Positions 16,751-24,468 of a stretch of 64,000 nucleotides of DNA are shown one piece after another. The position numbers and the translations under genes were made by a program. The stretch is from Streptomyces parvus. GTDB lineage: Bacteria > Actinomycetota > Actinomycetes > Streptomycetales > Streptomycetaceae. Positions within the stretch are counted from its first letter, which is position 1. The number at the start of each line of letters is the position of its first letter. The stretch is taken from the NCBI RefSeq assembly GCF_014648875.1, contig NZ_BMRY01000012.1, forward strand, positions 124,001 to 188,000, in the 5' to 3' direction. The notes below the pieces were generated by a model. It was not told the origin of the DNA, made no database searches, and saw only the letters and a list, made by a program, of their open reading frames with translations.

Positions 16751-18202
16751 TCAGCCCTCCCGTGCCGCGGCGCACACGGCCCGGCAGATCCGGGCCACGT
16801 CCTCGTCGCCCGTGACGTACGGCGGCATCGTGTAGACGAGATCGCGGAACGGCCGCAGCCATACGCCCTCGCGCACGGCCGCACGGGTCGCCGCCGCCAT
16901 GTCCACCTCGTGGTCGAGCTGGACGACCCCGATCGCCCCGAGGACCCGTACGTCCACGACACCCGCGAGGTCCGCGGCGGGAGCGAGCCCGGAGCGCAGC
17001 CCCGCGCCGATCCGCGCCACCTCGCCCTCCCAGTCCTGCCCCAGCAGCAGGTCCACCGAGGCCGAGGCCACCGAGGCGGCCAGCGGATTGCCCATGAACG
17101 TCGGCCCGTGCGCCAGCACCGGCACCTCGCCGCTGGAGATGCCCTCGGCCACCCGGGTGGTGCACAGCGTCGCCGCCATCGTGAGGTAGCCGCCGGTCAG
17201 CGCCTTGCCGACGCACATGACGTCCGGCGAGATCCCGGCGTGACCGGCGGCGAACAGCTTGCCCGTACGCCCGAAACCGGTCGCGATCTCGTCGAGGACC
17301 AGCAGGACGTCGTGCTCGTCGCAGGCCTCGCGCAGCACCCGCAGATAGGCGGGGGAGTGGAACCGCATCCCGCCGGCCCCCTGCACCACCGGCTCCACGA
17401 TGACCGCCGCGAGCTCGTGGGCGTGCGCCGCGATCAGCTCCCGCAGATGCGTGACGTATCCGGAATCCGGCTCCGCGTCGAAACCGTCCGGCGGGGCGTC
17501 GGCGAAGACCTGCCGGGGCAGAGCACCCGACCACAACTGGTGCATCCCGCCCTCCGGGTCGCACACCGCCATCGGCTGCCAGGTGTCCCCGTGGTAGCCC
17601 CCGCGCCAGGTCAGCAGCCGCCGCTTGGCCGGACGGCCCGCCGAACGCCAGAACTGCAGGCACATCTTGACCGCGACCTCGACCGACACGGAACCGGAGT
17701 CGGCCAGGAAGACGTGCTGGAGCGGCTCCGGGGTGATCTCCACCAGCCGGGTCGCCAGCCGGACGGCGGGCTCGTGCGTGAGCCCGCCGAACATCACATG
17801 GCTCATCCGGTCCAGCTGACCGCGCGCGGCCTCGTTGAGGACCGGGTGGTTGTAGCCGTGCACCGCCGACCACCAGGACGACATGCCGTCGACCAACTCG
17901 CGCTGCCCCTCGACGGGTTCGGCGAGCCGGAGCCGTACCCCGGTGGCCGACTCCACGATCAGCGGCTCCTGGCGGCCGGGCATCGGACCGTACGGATGCC
18001 AGACGTGCGCCCTGTCGAGCGCCCGCAGTTCGTCGGGGGCGTACGGCTTCGGCGCGGCGGATCCGGAATGCGCGCCGGGCCCGGAGTACGCGGCGGATCC
18101 GGAGTGTGCGGCGGGCCCGGATTGTGCGGCGGGCCCGGACTGTGCGGCGGGCCCGGACTGTGCGCCCGGCCGGGGGAGCGCGGGGGCGTACGGCTCAGGC
18201 AT
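16751..18202 (-). CDS. bioA: Adenosylmethionine-8-amino-7-oxononanoate aminotransferase
   Basis: A 483-residue PLP enzyme converting 8-amino-7-oxononanoate to 7,8-diaminopelargonate with SAM as amino donor. The PLP lysine is Lys333 in VGKALTGGYLT; DEIATGFGRTG holds the cofactor-binding Asp; HVWHPYGPM marks the start of the conserved fold. The enzyme is usually about 425-430 residues. Here about 50 extra N-terminal residues are a repetitive Ala/Gly/Ser/Pro sequence (SGPAAQ and variants) made by an 18-bp DNA repeat. The start at 18202 overlaps the bioB stop by 8 bp. Function certain; the extension is probably disordered. Confidence 0.94.
   Translation of the reverse strand: MPEPYAPALPRPGAQSGPAAQSGPAAQSGPAAHSGSAAYSGPGAHSGSAAPKPYAPDELRALDRAHVWHPYGPMPGRQEPLIVESATGVRLRLAEPVEGQRELVDGMSSWWSAVHGYNHPVLNEAARGQLDRMSHVMFGGLTHEPAVRLATRLVEITPEPLQHVFLADSGSVSVEVAVKMCLQFWRSAGRPAKRRLLTWRGGYHGDTWQPMAVCDPEGGMHQLWSGALPRQVFADAPPDGFDAEPDSGYVTHLRELIAAHAHELAAVIVEPVVQGAGGMRFHSPAYLRVLREACDEHDVLLVLDEIATGFGRTGKLFAAGHAGISPDVMCVGKALTGGYLTMAATLCTTRVAEGISSGEVPVLAHGPTFMGNPLAASVASASVDLLLGQDWEGEVARIGAGLRSGLAPAADLAGVVDVRVLGAIGVVQLDHEVDMAAATRAAVREGVWLRPFRDLVYTMPPYVTGDEDVARICRAVCAAAREG
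18060..18172. repeat. 18-bp coding tandem repeat in bioA
   Basis: About six degenerate 18-bp units of the form GCGGGCCCGGACTGTGCG encode SGPAAQ, SGPAAH, SGSAAY and similar hexapeptides. The central three copies are almost identical, which suggests recent slippage in whole codon steps without loss of frame. Confidence 0.85.
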
Positions 18203-19457
18203 TGGGGGCGAGATCCGTCCCCGCACCGCGCCGGCGCACCGCCACCAGGTCCGTACGCGGCGCGCCGTTCGCCTCCGAACGCGCGGCCGGAGCATCCGCG
18301 TCCGCCTCGGCGACCGCCACCGGATCCTGCTCCCCGTGACCACCGCACGGTCCGCAGCCGCCACCGCCCCCGTGCGAACCGCAGCCCGCGGACTCCTGCG
18401 TTCCGCATCCGGCCGGCTCCTCCGGCGTACCGCAGCCGCCGACCGGTGCGTCGGCCCGGTGGCGCGGCAGCGTGGTCGTGCCCGCGCCCTCCACCTCGAA
18501 ACCGGCGTCCGCGATCATGTCCAGGTCGGCCTGGCCGGCCTGGCCCTCGCTCGTCAGGTAGTCGCCCAGGAAGATCGAGTTGACCAGGTGCAGCGCCAGC
18601 GGCTGCATCGAGCGCAGGTGCACCTCACGGCCGCCCGCGAGCCGCACCTCGACGTCCGGGCAGACGAACCGGACCATCGCCAGAATGCGCAGGCAGCGCT
18701 GCGGGGTGAGGTTCCACTCCTTGGCGAGCGGCGTGCCCTCGAACGGGATCAGGAAGTTCACCGGCACCGAGTCCGGGTCCAGATCGCGCAGCGCGAACAC
18801 CACGTCGACCAGGTCCTTGTCGCTCTCGCCCATCCCGGCGATCAGCCCGGAACACGCCGAGAGCCCGGCGGCCTGGGCCTGCTGCACGGTCTCCACCCGG
18901 TCCGCGTAGGTGTGGGTGGTGGTGATCGCCCCGTACGTCTCCTCGGACGTGTTGAGGTTGTGGTTGTACGCGTCGGCGCCCGCCGTCCGCAGCCGGTCGG
19001 CCTGGCCGTCGGAGAGCAGACCGAGGCAGGCGCAGACCTCGATGCCCTCGTTCTCCTCCTTGATGGCCTCGATGGTCTTGGTCACCCGGTCCACGTCCCG
19101 GTCCGTGGGGCCGCGTCCGCTCGCCACCAGACAGACCCGCTTCGCGCCGCCCGCCACCCCGGCGGCGGCGGCCTTGGACGCCTCCTCCGGCTTCAGCCAG
19201 GTGTACTTGAGGATTCCGGCCTTCGAGCCGAGCCGCTGCGAGCAGTACGAGCAGTCCTCGGGGCAGAGCCCGGACTTCAGGTTGACCAGATAGTTGAGCT
19301 TGACGCGCCGCCCGAACCACTGACGGCGCACCTTCCCGGCGGCGGCCACCACGTCGAGCAGTTCGTCGTCGGAGGTCGCCAGTACGGCGAGCGCTTCTTC
19401 GCGGGTCGGCAGTTCGCGCCGCAGCCCCTTGTCCACCAGCGTGTTCAGCAGGTCCAT
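18195..19457 (-). CDS. bioB: Biotin synthase with Cys/Gly-rich C-terminal tail
   Basis: A 420-residue radical SAM enzyme that inserts sulphur into dethiobiotin. The 4Fe-4S motif CPEDCSYC has Cys65, Cys69 and Cys72, and the family segments YNHNLNTSEE and VPVNFLIPFEGTPL are present. The catalytic part ends near residue 335, the length of E. coli BioB. About 85 residues follow, first a segment with five Cys and two His in a Gly-rich setting (GGCG, AGCG, AGCGSHGGGG, CGPCGGHG), then a charged end. This could hold a metal or Fe-S cluster. The ATG at 19457 has AGGA 8 bp upstream. It heads the bioBAD operon. Confidence 0.95.
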   Translation of the reverse strand: MDLLNTLVDKGLRRELPTREEALAVLATSDDELLDVVAAAGKVRRQWFGRRVKLNYLVNLKSGLCPEDCSYCSQRLGSKAGILKYTWLKPEEASKAAAAGVAGGAKRVCLVASGRGPTDRDVDRVTKTIEAIKEENEGIEVCACLGLLSDGQADRLRTAGADAYNHNLNTSEETYGAITTTHTYADRVETVQQAQAAGLSACSGLIAGMGESDKDLVDVVFALRDLDPDSVPVNFLIPFEGTPLAKEWNLTPQRCLRILAMVRFVCPDVEVRLAGGREVHLRSMQPLALHLVNSIFLGDYLTSEGQAGQADLDMIADAGFEVEGAGTTTLPRHRADAPVGGCGTPEEPAGCGTQESAGCGSHGGGGGCGPCGGHGEQDPVAVAEADADAPAARSEANGAPRTDLVAVRRRGAGTDLAPNA

Positions 19458-19523
19458 GAGAGATGATCCTGACGTACGGCACCGCCTCCAGCCAAGGAGG
19501 AACCAGACAGGAGACCCGGGCGC

Positions 19524-19571
19524 GGGTGTGTGTATTGCCACACCCTGACCTGCTGCGCACCCGGCTAGGGT
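19524..19571. promoter_or_regulatory. bioB-bioF divergent control region with inverted repeat
   Basis: The 148-bp gap between the divergent bioB and bioF genes holds a perfect inverted repeat, GGGTGTG-N8-CACACCC (19524-19545). A TAGGGT -10 box for bioF lies at 19566-19571, with CTGACC (19545-19550) as a possible -35 at 15 bp. A repressor bound at the repeat would reach the bioF -35, so a biotin-responsive operator is a fair guess. Confidence 0.5.
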
Positions 19572-19605
19572 CTGTGGGCTGCCTACAAAGACAGGGACCC
19601 GCCCC

Positions 19606-20766
19606 ATGTCCTTCGCCCCGTTCGACTGGATCGACGCCGAGGCCCGCCGCCGGGCCGCCGCCGGACTCGTACGCACACTTCGTCCGCGCGACGCCGAGCC
19701 GGAGCTGCTGGACCTCGCGAGCAACGACTACCTGGGCCTCACCCGGCACCCGGAGGTCACCGCCGCCGCGGCCGCCGCCGCCCACCGCTGGGGAGCGGGC
19801 GCGACCGGATCCCGGCTGGTCACGGGCTCCACCGCCCTGCACGCCGAACTCGAACGGGAGCTGGCCGCGTTCTGCGGTTTCGAGGCGGCCCTCGTGCTCT
19901 CCTCCGGGTACGCGGCCAACCTCGCAGCGCTGACGGCGCTGTCCGGGCGCGACTCCCTCATCGTCTCCGACGCGGGCAACCACGCCTCGATCGTGGACGG
20001 CTGCCGGCTCTCCCGCGCCGAGACCGCCGTCGCCCCCCACGCCGACCCGGAAGCGGTCGCCAAGGCGTTCGGGGCGCATGACGGCCGGGCCCTCGCCGTC
20101 ACCGACTCGGTCTTCTCCGTCGACGGCGACGCCGCGCCCCTCCCGGCCCTGGCCGAGGTCTGCCGCTCGGCGAACGCCGCCCTGCTGGTCGACGACGCCC
20201 ACGGCCTCGGCGTCCTGGGCGAGGGCGGACGAGGAGCGCTCGCGGCGGCCGGACTGGCGGGCGGCGACGGGGTCGTGGCCACGCTCACCCTGTCCAAGTC
20301 GCTGGGCAGCCAGGGCGGCGCGGTTCTGGGGCCCGCCCGGGTCATCGACCACCTGGTCAACACGGCCCGGACGTTCATCTTCGACACCGGACTCGCCCCG
20401 GCGGCCGTCGGCGGCGCGCTCGGCGCCCTCGGAGTGCTGCGCCGGGAGCCCGAACGAGCCGCCCGCGCCCGCGACGTGGCCACCGCGCTGTACACGCGGC
20501 TCACCGCCGCCGGGCTGGAGGCGGTGAGGCCCGACGCGGCCGTCGTCTCCGTCCGGGCGCCGTCGGCGGACGCGGCGGTGCGCTGGGCGGCCGACTGCCG
20601 CACGGCCGGAATGGCGGTGGGCTGCTTCCGCCCGCCGTCGGTTCCGGACGGCATCTCCCGGCTGCGGCTGACCGCGCGCGCCGACCTGACCGAGGAACAG
20701 ATCACGGCCGCGGTGGCCACTATCGCCGCCACCGCTCCCCGGCAGACGGACGCCGACGTCAGCTGA
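19606..20766 (+). CDS. bioF: 8-amino-7-oxononanoate synthase
   Basis: A 386-residue alpha-oxoamine synthase that condenses pimeloyl thioester with L-alanine. The PLP lysine is Lys231 in LTLSKSLGSQGG; LASNDYLGL, the cofactor segment VDDAHGLGVLG and TGSRLVTGST match the family. It is transcribed away from bioBAD, so the four late biotin genes form one locus. Its last 8 bp overlap the 3' end of the convergent DUF397 gene. Confidence 0.95.
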   Translation: MSFAPFDWIDAEARRRAAAGLVRTLRPRDAEPELLDLASNDYLGLTRHPEVTAAAAAAAHRWGAGATGSRLVTGSTALHAELERELAAFCGFEAALVLSSGYAANLAALTALSGRDSLIVSDAGNHASIVDGCRLSRAETAVAPHADPEAVAKAFGAHDGRALAVTDSVFSVDGDAAPLPALAEVCRSANAALLVDDAHGLGVLGEGGRGALAAAGLAGGDGVVATLTLSKSLGSQGGAVLGPARVIDHLVNTARTFIFDTGLAPAAVGGALGALGVLRREPERAARARDVATALYTRLTAAGLEAVRPDAAVVSVRAPSADAAVRWAADCRTAGMAVGCFRPPSVPDGISRLRLTARADLTEEQITAAVATIAATAPRQTDADVS

Positions 20767-21025
20767 CGTGCCGTGGACGGGCTCCGTCCGGCCCGAGCCC
20801 GTCCACGAAGGCGGTCCAGGCAGCCGCCGAGAACCGCAGCGGCCCCCGGTCCACGTCCTTCGAGTCGCGTACGGCGAGGAGCGCTTCGCGAAGCCGCGCG
20901 GTCTCCACGCAGTTGTTCATCCCGGTCGACCGGCTGCTGCGCCGCCACCGGAGGGCGGGCGGCGCCGAGGACGGCGGTGGCATCGATGGCGGCGGTGCGT
21001 CGGGCAGTGCGCGTCGTTCTGACAT
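20759..21025 (-). CDS. DUF397 small protein
   Basis: An 88-residue protein with the DUF397 core WRRSSRSTGMNNCVETA, VRDSKDVDRGPLRFS and AAWTAFVDGL, after a Pro-rich start. In streptomycetes these proteins sit beside WhiJ/Scr1-type helix-turn-helix proteins and are thought to act as their small partners, in some cases like a toxin-antitoxin pair. The start at 21025 has AGGGGG upstream. It follows the regulator gene by 10 bp, so they form one operon. Confidence 0.85.
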   Translation of the reverse strand: MSERRALPDAPPPSMPPPSSAPPALRWRRSSRSTGMNNCVETARLREALLAVRDSKDVDRGPLRFSAAAWTAFVDGLGPDGARPRHVS

Positions 21026-21035
21026 GGCGGCCCCC

Positions 21036-21902
21036 TCAGCTGCGTCTGAAGCTACGTCCGATCTCGGTGATGAGGTCCAGCGAGCGTTCGGGCGACAGCG
21101 CGTGTGCCTGCAAGGTACGGAAGGCCGAGCCGTACGCCTCAAGGTCTTCTCTCCGCTCCAGATAGAGGCTACTCGTCAAGTGGTCAAGAACGACCACATC
21201 CAGATCGGAAATGTTCGGAAAGGAGAAGATGACGAAAGGGCCGGTGAGTCCGACGTATCCGCCCACCGAGAACGGCAGCAACTGCATTTGTACGTGCGGC
21301 AGTTGAGCAACCTGGGTCAGATGCTCCAGCTGGTCCCGCATCACTTCGGGCCCGCCCACCTCGCGATGGAGCACCGCCTCGTCCAGCACCGCCGTGAACC
21401 GCAGCGGCGGGCTCGCACGCAGGACCCGCTGGCGGGTCAGCCGGACCTCGACCAGCGAGTCGAGTCGGCCGTCCGGTAACCCGTCCAGCGAGGCGCGGGT
21501 CACGGCACGGGCGTACCCCGCGGTCTGGAGCAGCCCCGGCACCACCGAGGTCTCCAGCGTCCGGACCGTACTGGCCTGCGACTCCAGGCTGATGAAGTCG
21601 CGGTACTGCGGCGGGATCAGCCCCCGGTAGGCGTGCCACCAGCCCGAACCGCCGCCGCCCGCCGACCCCGCGAGGACTTCGAGCAGGGAACGCAACTGCG
21701 GGTCGCGCACCGCGTAGACGTCCAGCAGCCGCGATACGTCCGCGGGGGTCACCCCGCTCGCACCGGTCTCGATGCGGCTCACCTTCGACTGGTGCCAGCC
21801 GAGCAGCCGTGCCACCTCCCGGCTGGTCATCCCGGAGGTGTGGCGCAGGCTCCGCAGCTCCTCGCCGAGCTTGCGCCGCCGGACCACGGGGCCGTGCAGC
21901 AT
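21036..21902 (-). CDS. WhiJ/Scr1-like XRE regulator with DUF5753 domain
   Basis: A 288-residue regulator. An N-terminal XRE helix-turn-helix (LRSLRHTSGMTSREVARLLG, WHQSKVSRIETG) is followed from about residue 100 by a DUF5753 sensory domain with the typical WWHAYRGLIPPQYRDFISLE start and HVQMQLLPFSVGGYVGLTGPF in parts. GGAAGGAG precedes the ATG. With the DUF397 gene downstream and a divergent HATPase gene upstream it makes the conserved WhiJ/AbaA-type trio found in many copies per Streptomyces genome and tied to development and antibiotic timing. Which process this copy controls is unknown. Confidence 0.88.
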   Translation of the reverse strand: MLHGPVVRRRKLGEELRSLRHTSGMTSREVARLLGWHQSKVSRIETGASGVTPADVSRLLDVYAVRDPQLRSLLEVLAGSAGGGGSGWWHAYRGLIPPQYRDFISLESQASTVRTLETSVVPGLLQTAGYARAVTRASLDGLPDGRLDSLVEVRLTRQRVLRASPPLRFTAVLDEAVLHREVGGPEVMRDQLEHLTQVAQLPHVQMQLLPFSVGGYVGLTGPFVIFSFPNISDLDVVVLDHLTSSLYLERREDLEAYGSAFRTLQAHALSPERSLDLITEIGRSFRRS

Positions 21903-22018
21903 GCCGGTCTCCTTCCGCTGTCAGGAGGGGCCGAGCCGTCGCCGGGACCGGCCCGCAGAGGGGCCAGTGTGCCGTCCGTCCACGCCGTACGGGTCCCGAA
22001 TTCACCGCTTCGAGCGAC

Positions 22019-22034
22019 AGATATATGCATATCT
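22019..22034. promoter_or_regulatory. AT-rich palindrome in the WhiJ-like/HATPase divergent region
   Basis: AGATAT-ATGC-ATATCT is a perfect 6-bp-arm inverted repeat made almost wholly of A and T in a very GC-rich genome. It lies in the 236-bp gap between two divergent genes, one a DNA-binding regulator, so it is a good operator candidate. Nothing else stands out in this gap. Confidence 0.45.
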
Positions 22035-22138
22035 TGGCCGAACCTCGTTACAGGGAGCTGCATCAATGGCAATCTGGCGCGAAGCACAATCCCGGCCGAC
22101 CACCGCTCGGCCCGGGGCGGGAAAGGGGCGGTGTCGCC

Positions 22139-22570
22139 ATGGCGGACCATCAGGAAGCAACCGTCACTCTGCCGAGCGATCCGGTCTCGGTCTCCGCGGC
22201 CCGCAGACATGTCGCCAGGACCCTGGCCGAATGGGGCCTGCCCGACGACAGCGAGTTCGCCGACACCATCCGGCTGATCGTCTCCGAGCTGGCCACCAAC
22301 GCCGTGCAGCACACGTTCGGCCAGTCGCCCACCTTCACCGTGGACCTGCGTCTCGAACGCGACGAGGAGCTGTATCTCGGCGTCACGGACAGTCACCCCC
22401 GGTGGCCCCAGAAACTGCCCGCCGCCGTACGGCAGGACAACGGCCGGGGCATGGTCATCATCCGGATGCTGGCCAAGGAGCGCGGCGGTCGGCTCCAGGT
22501 CACGCCGACCGCAGAGGGCGGCAAGACGGTCTGGATCGCGCTGCCTTGGGTCGTCGCGGTCCAGAGCTGA
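22139..22570 (+). CDS. SpoIIAB/RsbW-like ATP-binding protein (HATPase_c_2)
   Basis: A 143-residue single GHKL ATPase domain. The N-box is RLIVSELATNAVQH and the G-box DNGRGMVIIRMLAKERGG; the fold matches anti-sigma kinases such as RsbW. No antagonist gene is adjacent. In WhiJ-type loci such ATPases stand beside the XRE and DUF397 genes, as here. The ATG at 22139 follows a GGGG element; the open frame extends upstream but has no family similarity. Confidence 0.85.
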   Translation: MADHQEATVTLPSDPVSVSAARRHVARTLAEWGLPDDSEFADTIRLIVSELATNAVQHTFGQSPTFTVDLRLERDEELYLGVTDSHPRWPQKLPAAVRQDNGRGMVIIRMLAKERGGRLQVTPTAEGGKTVWIALPWVVAVQS

Positions 22571-22652
22571 CGTCGCGGCCGGACCCCGATGGGCCGACCG
22601 GCCGGAGCGGACCCGGAGCTGACCGGCCGACGCCCCGGCCGTTCGGCGCGGG

Positions 22653-23594
22653 TCAGCCCGCCGGGGCCCGGTTCGTCCCCGGGGCCGTGCCCCCGCGGCC
22701 GAAGCCGCTGCGCAGCAGCGCGAGCAGCGTCGCGGCGGCCGCGCTCGACCGGTCGCCCCGGTGCGCCACCGAGATCGTCCGGCGGAACGACGCCGGCTCC
22801 AGCCGCCGGACGGACAGCGGGGCCGCCGCCATCGACGCGACCATCTCCGGCACCACCGCCACGCCGAGCCCCGCGCTGACCAGCGCGCACACCAGCGCGT
22901 ACCCGGGCGATTCGCATACCACCGCGGGCGTCGCCCCCACCTCCGCGAGCGCGTCCTCGACCCCGCGCCGGGGCGGATGGGTCGGCGCGCTGCTGATCAA
23001 CGGCCGCCCCGCCAGCTCGGCGACCGGCAGCCGCCCGGTGCCCTCGGCGAGCCGGTGCCCCACCGAGGTGACCAGCACCAGCTCCTCCACCAGGAGGGGG
23101 TCGACGAACACACCCGTCGGCGGCGGCCCGACCGCTCCCGGTTCATAGGCACGGGTCAGGGCGAGGTCCACCTCGCCCGCGGCAACGGCGGCGATCCCGC
23201 TGGGTGGTTCCTGGTCGGCGACGGCCAGCTCCACCTCGGGGTGGGCCCGCCGGAAGGCGCTCAGGACGGGCGGCAGCAGATGGATCCCGGCCGTCGTGAA
23301 CGTCCCCACCCGCAGCCGGCCGCCCGAGAGCCCGGCCAGCTGCGCCAGCTCGTGCCGCGCCTGGTCCAGTTCGTCCAGTACCCGCCGGGCCCGGCCCGCC
23401 AGCAGCTCGCCCGCCGCCGTCAGCCGCGCCCCGCGATGGTGGCGTACCAGCAGCGCCGCCCCCGCCTCCCGCTCCAGCTTGGCCAGCTGCTGCGAGAGCG
23501 CCGGGGCGGTGTAGCCGAGGCGGGCGGCGGCCCGGGTGATCGATCCGGCCTCCGCGACGGCCACGAGCGCCGCGAGCCGTGTCGGGTCGTACAT
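22653..23594 (-). CDS. LysR-family transcriptional regulator
   Basis: A 313-residue LysR regulator. The helix-turn-helix (AEAGSITRAAARLGYTAPALSQQL in parts) lies at residues 10-40; the effector domain follows (LRVGTFTTAGIHLLPPVL). AGGAA lies 8 bp before the ATG. It is divergent from a LysE-type exporter across 74 bp, the common layout in which the LysR protein activates the exporter in response to the exported amino acid. Confidence 0.9.
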   Translation of the reverse strand: MYDPTRLAALVAVAEAGSITRAAARLGYTAPALSQQLAKLEREAGAALLVRHHRGARLTAAGELLAGRARRVLDELDQARHELAQLAGLSGGRLRVGTFTTAGIHLLPPVLSAFRRAHPEVELAVADQEPPSGIAAVAAGEVDLALTRAYEPGAVGPPPTGVFVDPLLVEELVLVTSVGHRLAEGTGRLPVAELAGRPLISSAPTHPPRRGVEDALAEVGATPAVVCESPGYALVCALVSAGLGVAVVPEMVASMAAAPLSVRRLEPASFRRTISVAHRGDRSSAAAATLLALLRSGFGRGGTAPGTNRAPAG

Positions 23595-23603
23595 GAAAGC
23601 GTT

Positions 23604-23644
23604 CCTTTAGGCAGACCCAGAAGATTGCAAGTACACGCTAAAGG
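23604..23644. promoter_or_regulatory. Inverted repeat between the lysR-type and lysE-type genes
   Basis: CCTTTAG (23604-23610) and CTAAAGG (23638-23644) are perfect 7-bp arms 27 bp apart, in the short divergent gap. This fits a LysR binding region. The left arm also contains the Shine-Dalgarno of the lysR-type gene on the minus strand, so part of the symmetry may be chance. Confidence 0.4.
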
Positions 23645-23668
23645 CTCCGCGGGTCCAGGGTGGACCTC

Positions 23669-24328
23669 ATGGACGCACAACTGATGGCCTTCACCGGGGT
23701 CGCCGCCGGTATGGTCGCGCTGCCAGGCGCCGACTTCACCGTCGTCGTCCGCAACGCCCTGGCCTCGCGCACCGCGGGCCTGGCCTCGGCGGTCGGCGTC
23801 GCCGGGGGACTGCTCGTGCACACCGCGCTCGCGGTCGCCGGACTCGCCGCGGTGCTGGTGACGATGCCCGTGCTCTTCCGCACGGTCCAACTGCTCGGCG
23901 GCGCGTACGTCCTCTACCTCGGGCTCAGCACGCTGTACGCGATCCGCCGCCGCCCCGCGCGGGACGGATCCGGTCCGCCATCCGGTACGCCGGACGGCGA
24001 GCCGGAGCGGCCCGCGCCCAGGGAGTTCGGACGTGCGCTGCGCCAGGGGTTCCTGACCAACGCGCTCAACCCGAAGGCCCCGGTCCTCTTCCTCAGCCTG
24101 CTGCCGCAGTTCGTGCCCGACGGTCAGCCGCCGCTGCCCCGGACCCTGTTGCTCGCGGCCCTGGTCGTGGTGCTGGCGCTGATCTGGTTCCCGGCCGTCG
24201 CCCTGCTCGTGGACCGGCTGGGCCGGTGGCTGCGCCGCCCGCGTACCGCCCGCGCCATCGAGGGCGGCAGCGGGGTGGCGCTCACCGGTCTGGGACTCGC
24301 CCTGGTCACCGGCCCGCTGCTGCGCTGA
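23669..24328 (+). CDS. LysE/RhtB-family amino-acid exporter
   Basis: A 219-residue membrane protein with about six helices and the LysE pattern: N-terminal AFTGVAAGMVALPGADF, FGRALRQGFLTNALNPKAPVLFLSLLPQF in parts, and the final helix VALTGLGLAL. These proteins export basic or neutral amino acids or homoserine lactones. The ATG at 23669 has AGGG 8 bp upstream; a GTG at 23660 has no usable spacing. A degenerate tandem repeat follows the stop. Confidence 0.88.
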   Translation: MDAQLMAFTGVAAGMVALPGADFTVVVRNALASRTAGLASAVGVAGGLLVHTALAVAGLAAVLVTMPVLFRTVQLLGGAYVLYLGLSTLYAIRRRPARDGSGPPSGTPDGEPERPAPREFGRALRQGFLTNALNPKAPVLFLSLLPQFVPDGQPPLPRTLLLAALVVVLALIWFPAVALLVDRLGRWLRRPRTARAIEGGSGVALTGLGLALVTGPLLR

Positions 24329-24352
24329 GACCGGTCACCGCGCGGCCGGGGC

Positions 24353-24459
24353 GGTGCCCACAAAGAAACGCGGCAGGGGCGGTGCCCGCAAGAAAACGCG
24401 GCAGAGACGGTGCCGCGAGGAAACGCGGCAGGGGAGGTGCCACAAGGAAAGAGCGTCCG
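24353..24459. repeat. 28-bp degenerate tandem repeat (about four copies)
   Basis: Units start at 24353, 24381, 24409 and 24436, each GGTGCC(c/g)-(c/g)AAGAAACGCGGCAGGGG-like with several substitutions and one 1-bp length change. The array fills the gap between the convergent exporter and NlpC/P60 genes. It has no hairpin symmetry. Confidence 0.8.
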
Positions 24460-24468
24460 GTCGGTGGG

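Noticed and set aside
15738..17873. A 711-codon open frame on the minus strand across the methyltransferase, bioD and bioA
   Set aside because: It is an alternate frame of bioA and bioD with no family similarity; long spurious frames are normal at this GC content.
24353..24459. CRISPR array
   Set aside because: The units abut without spacers and are degenerate, so this is a plain tandem repeat.
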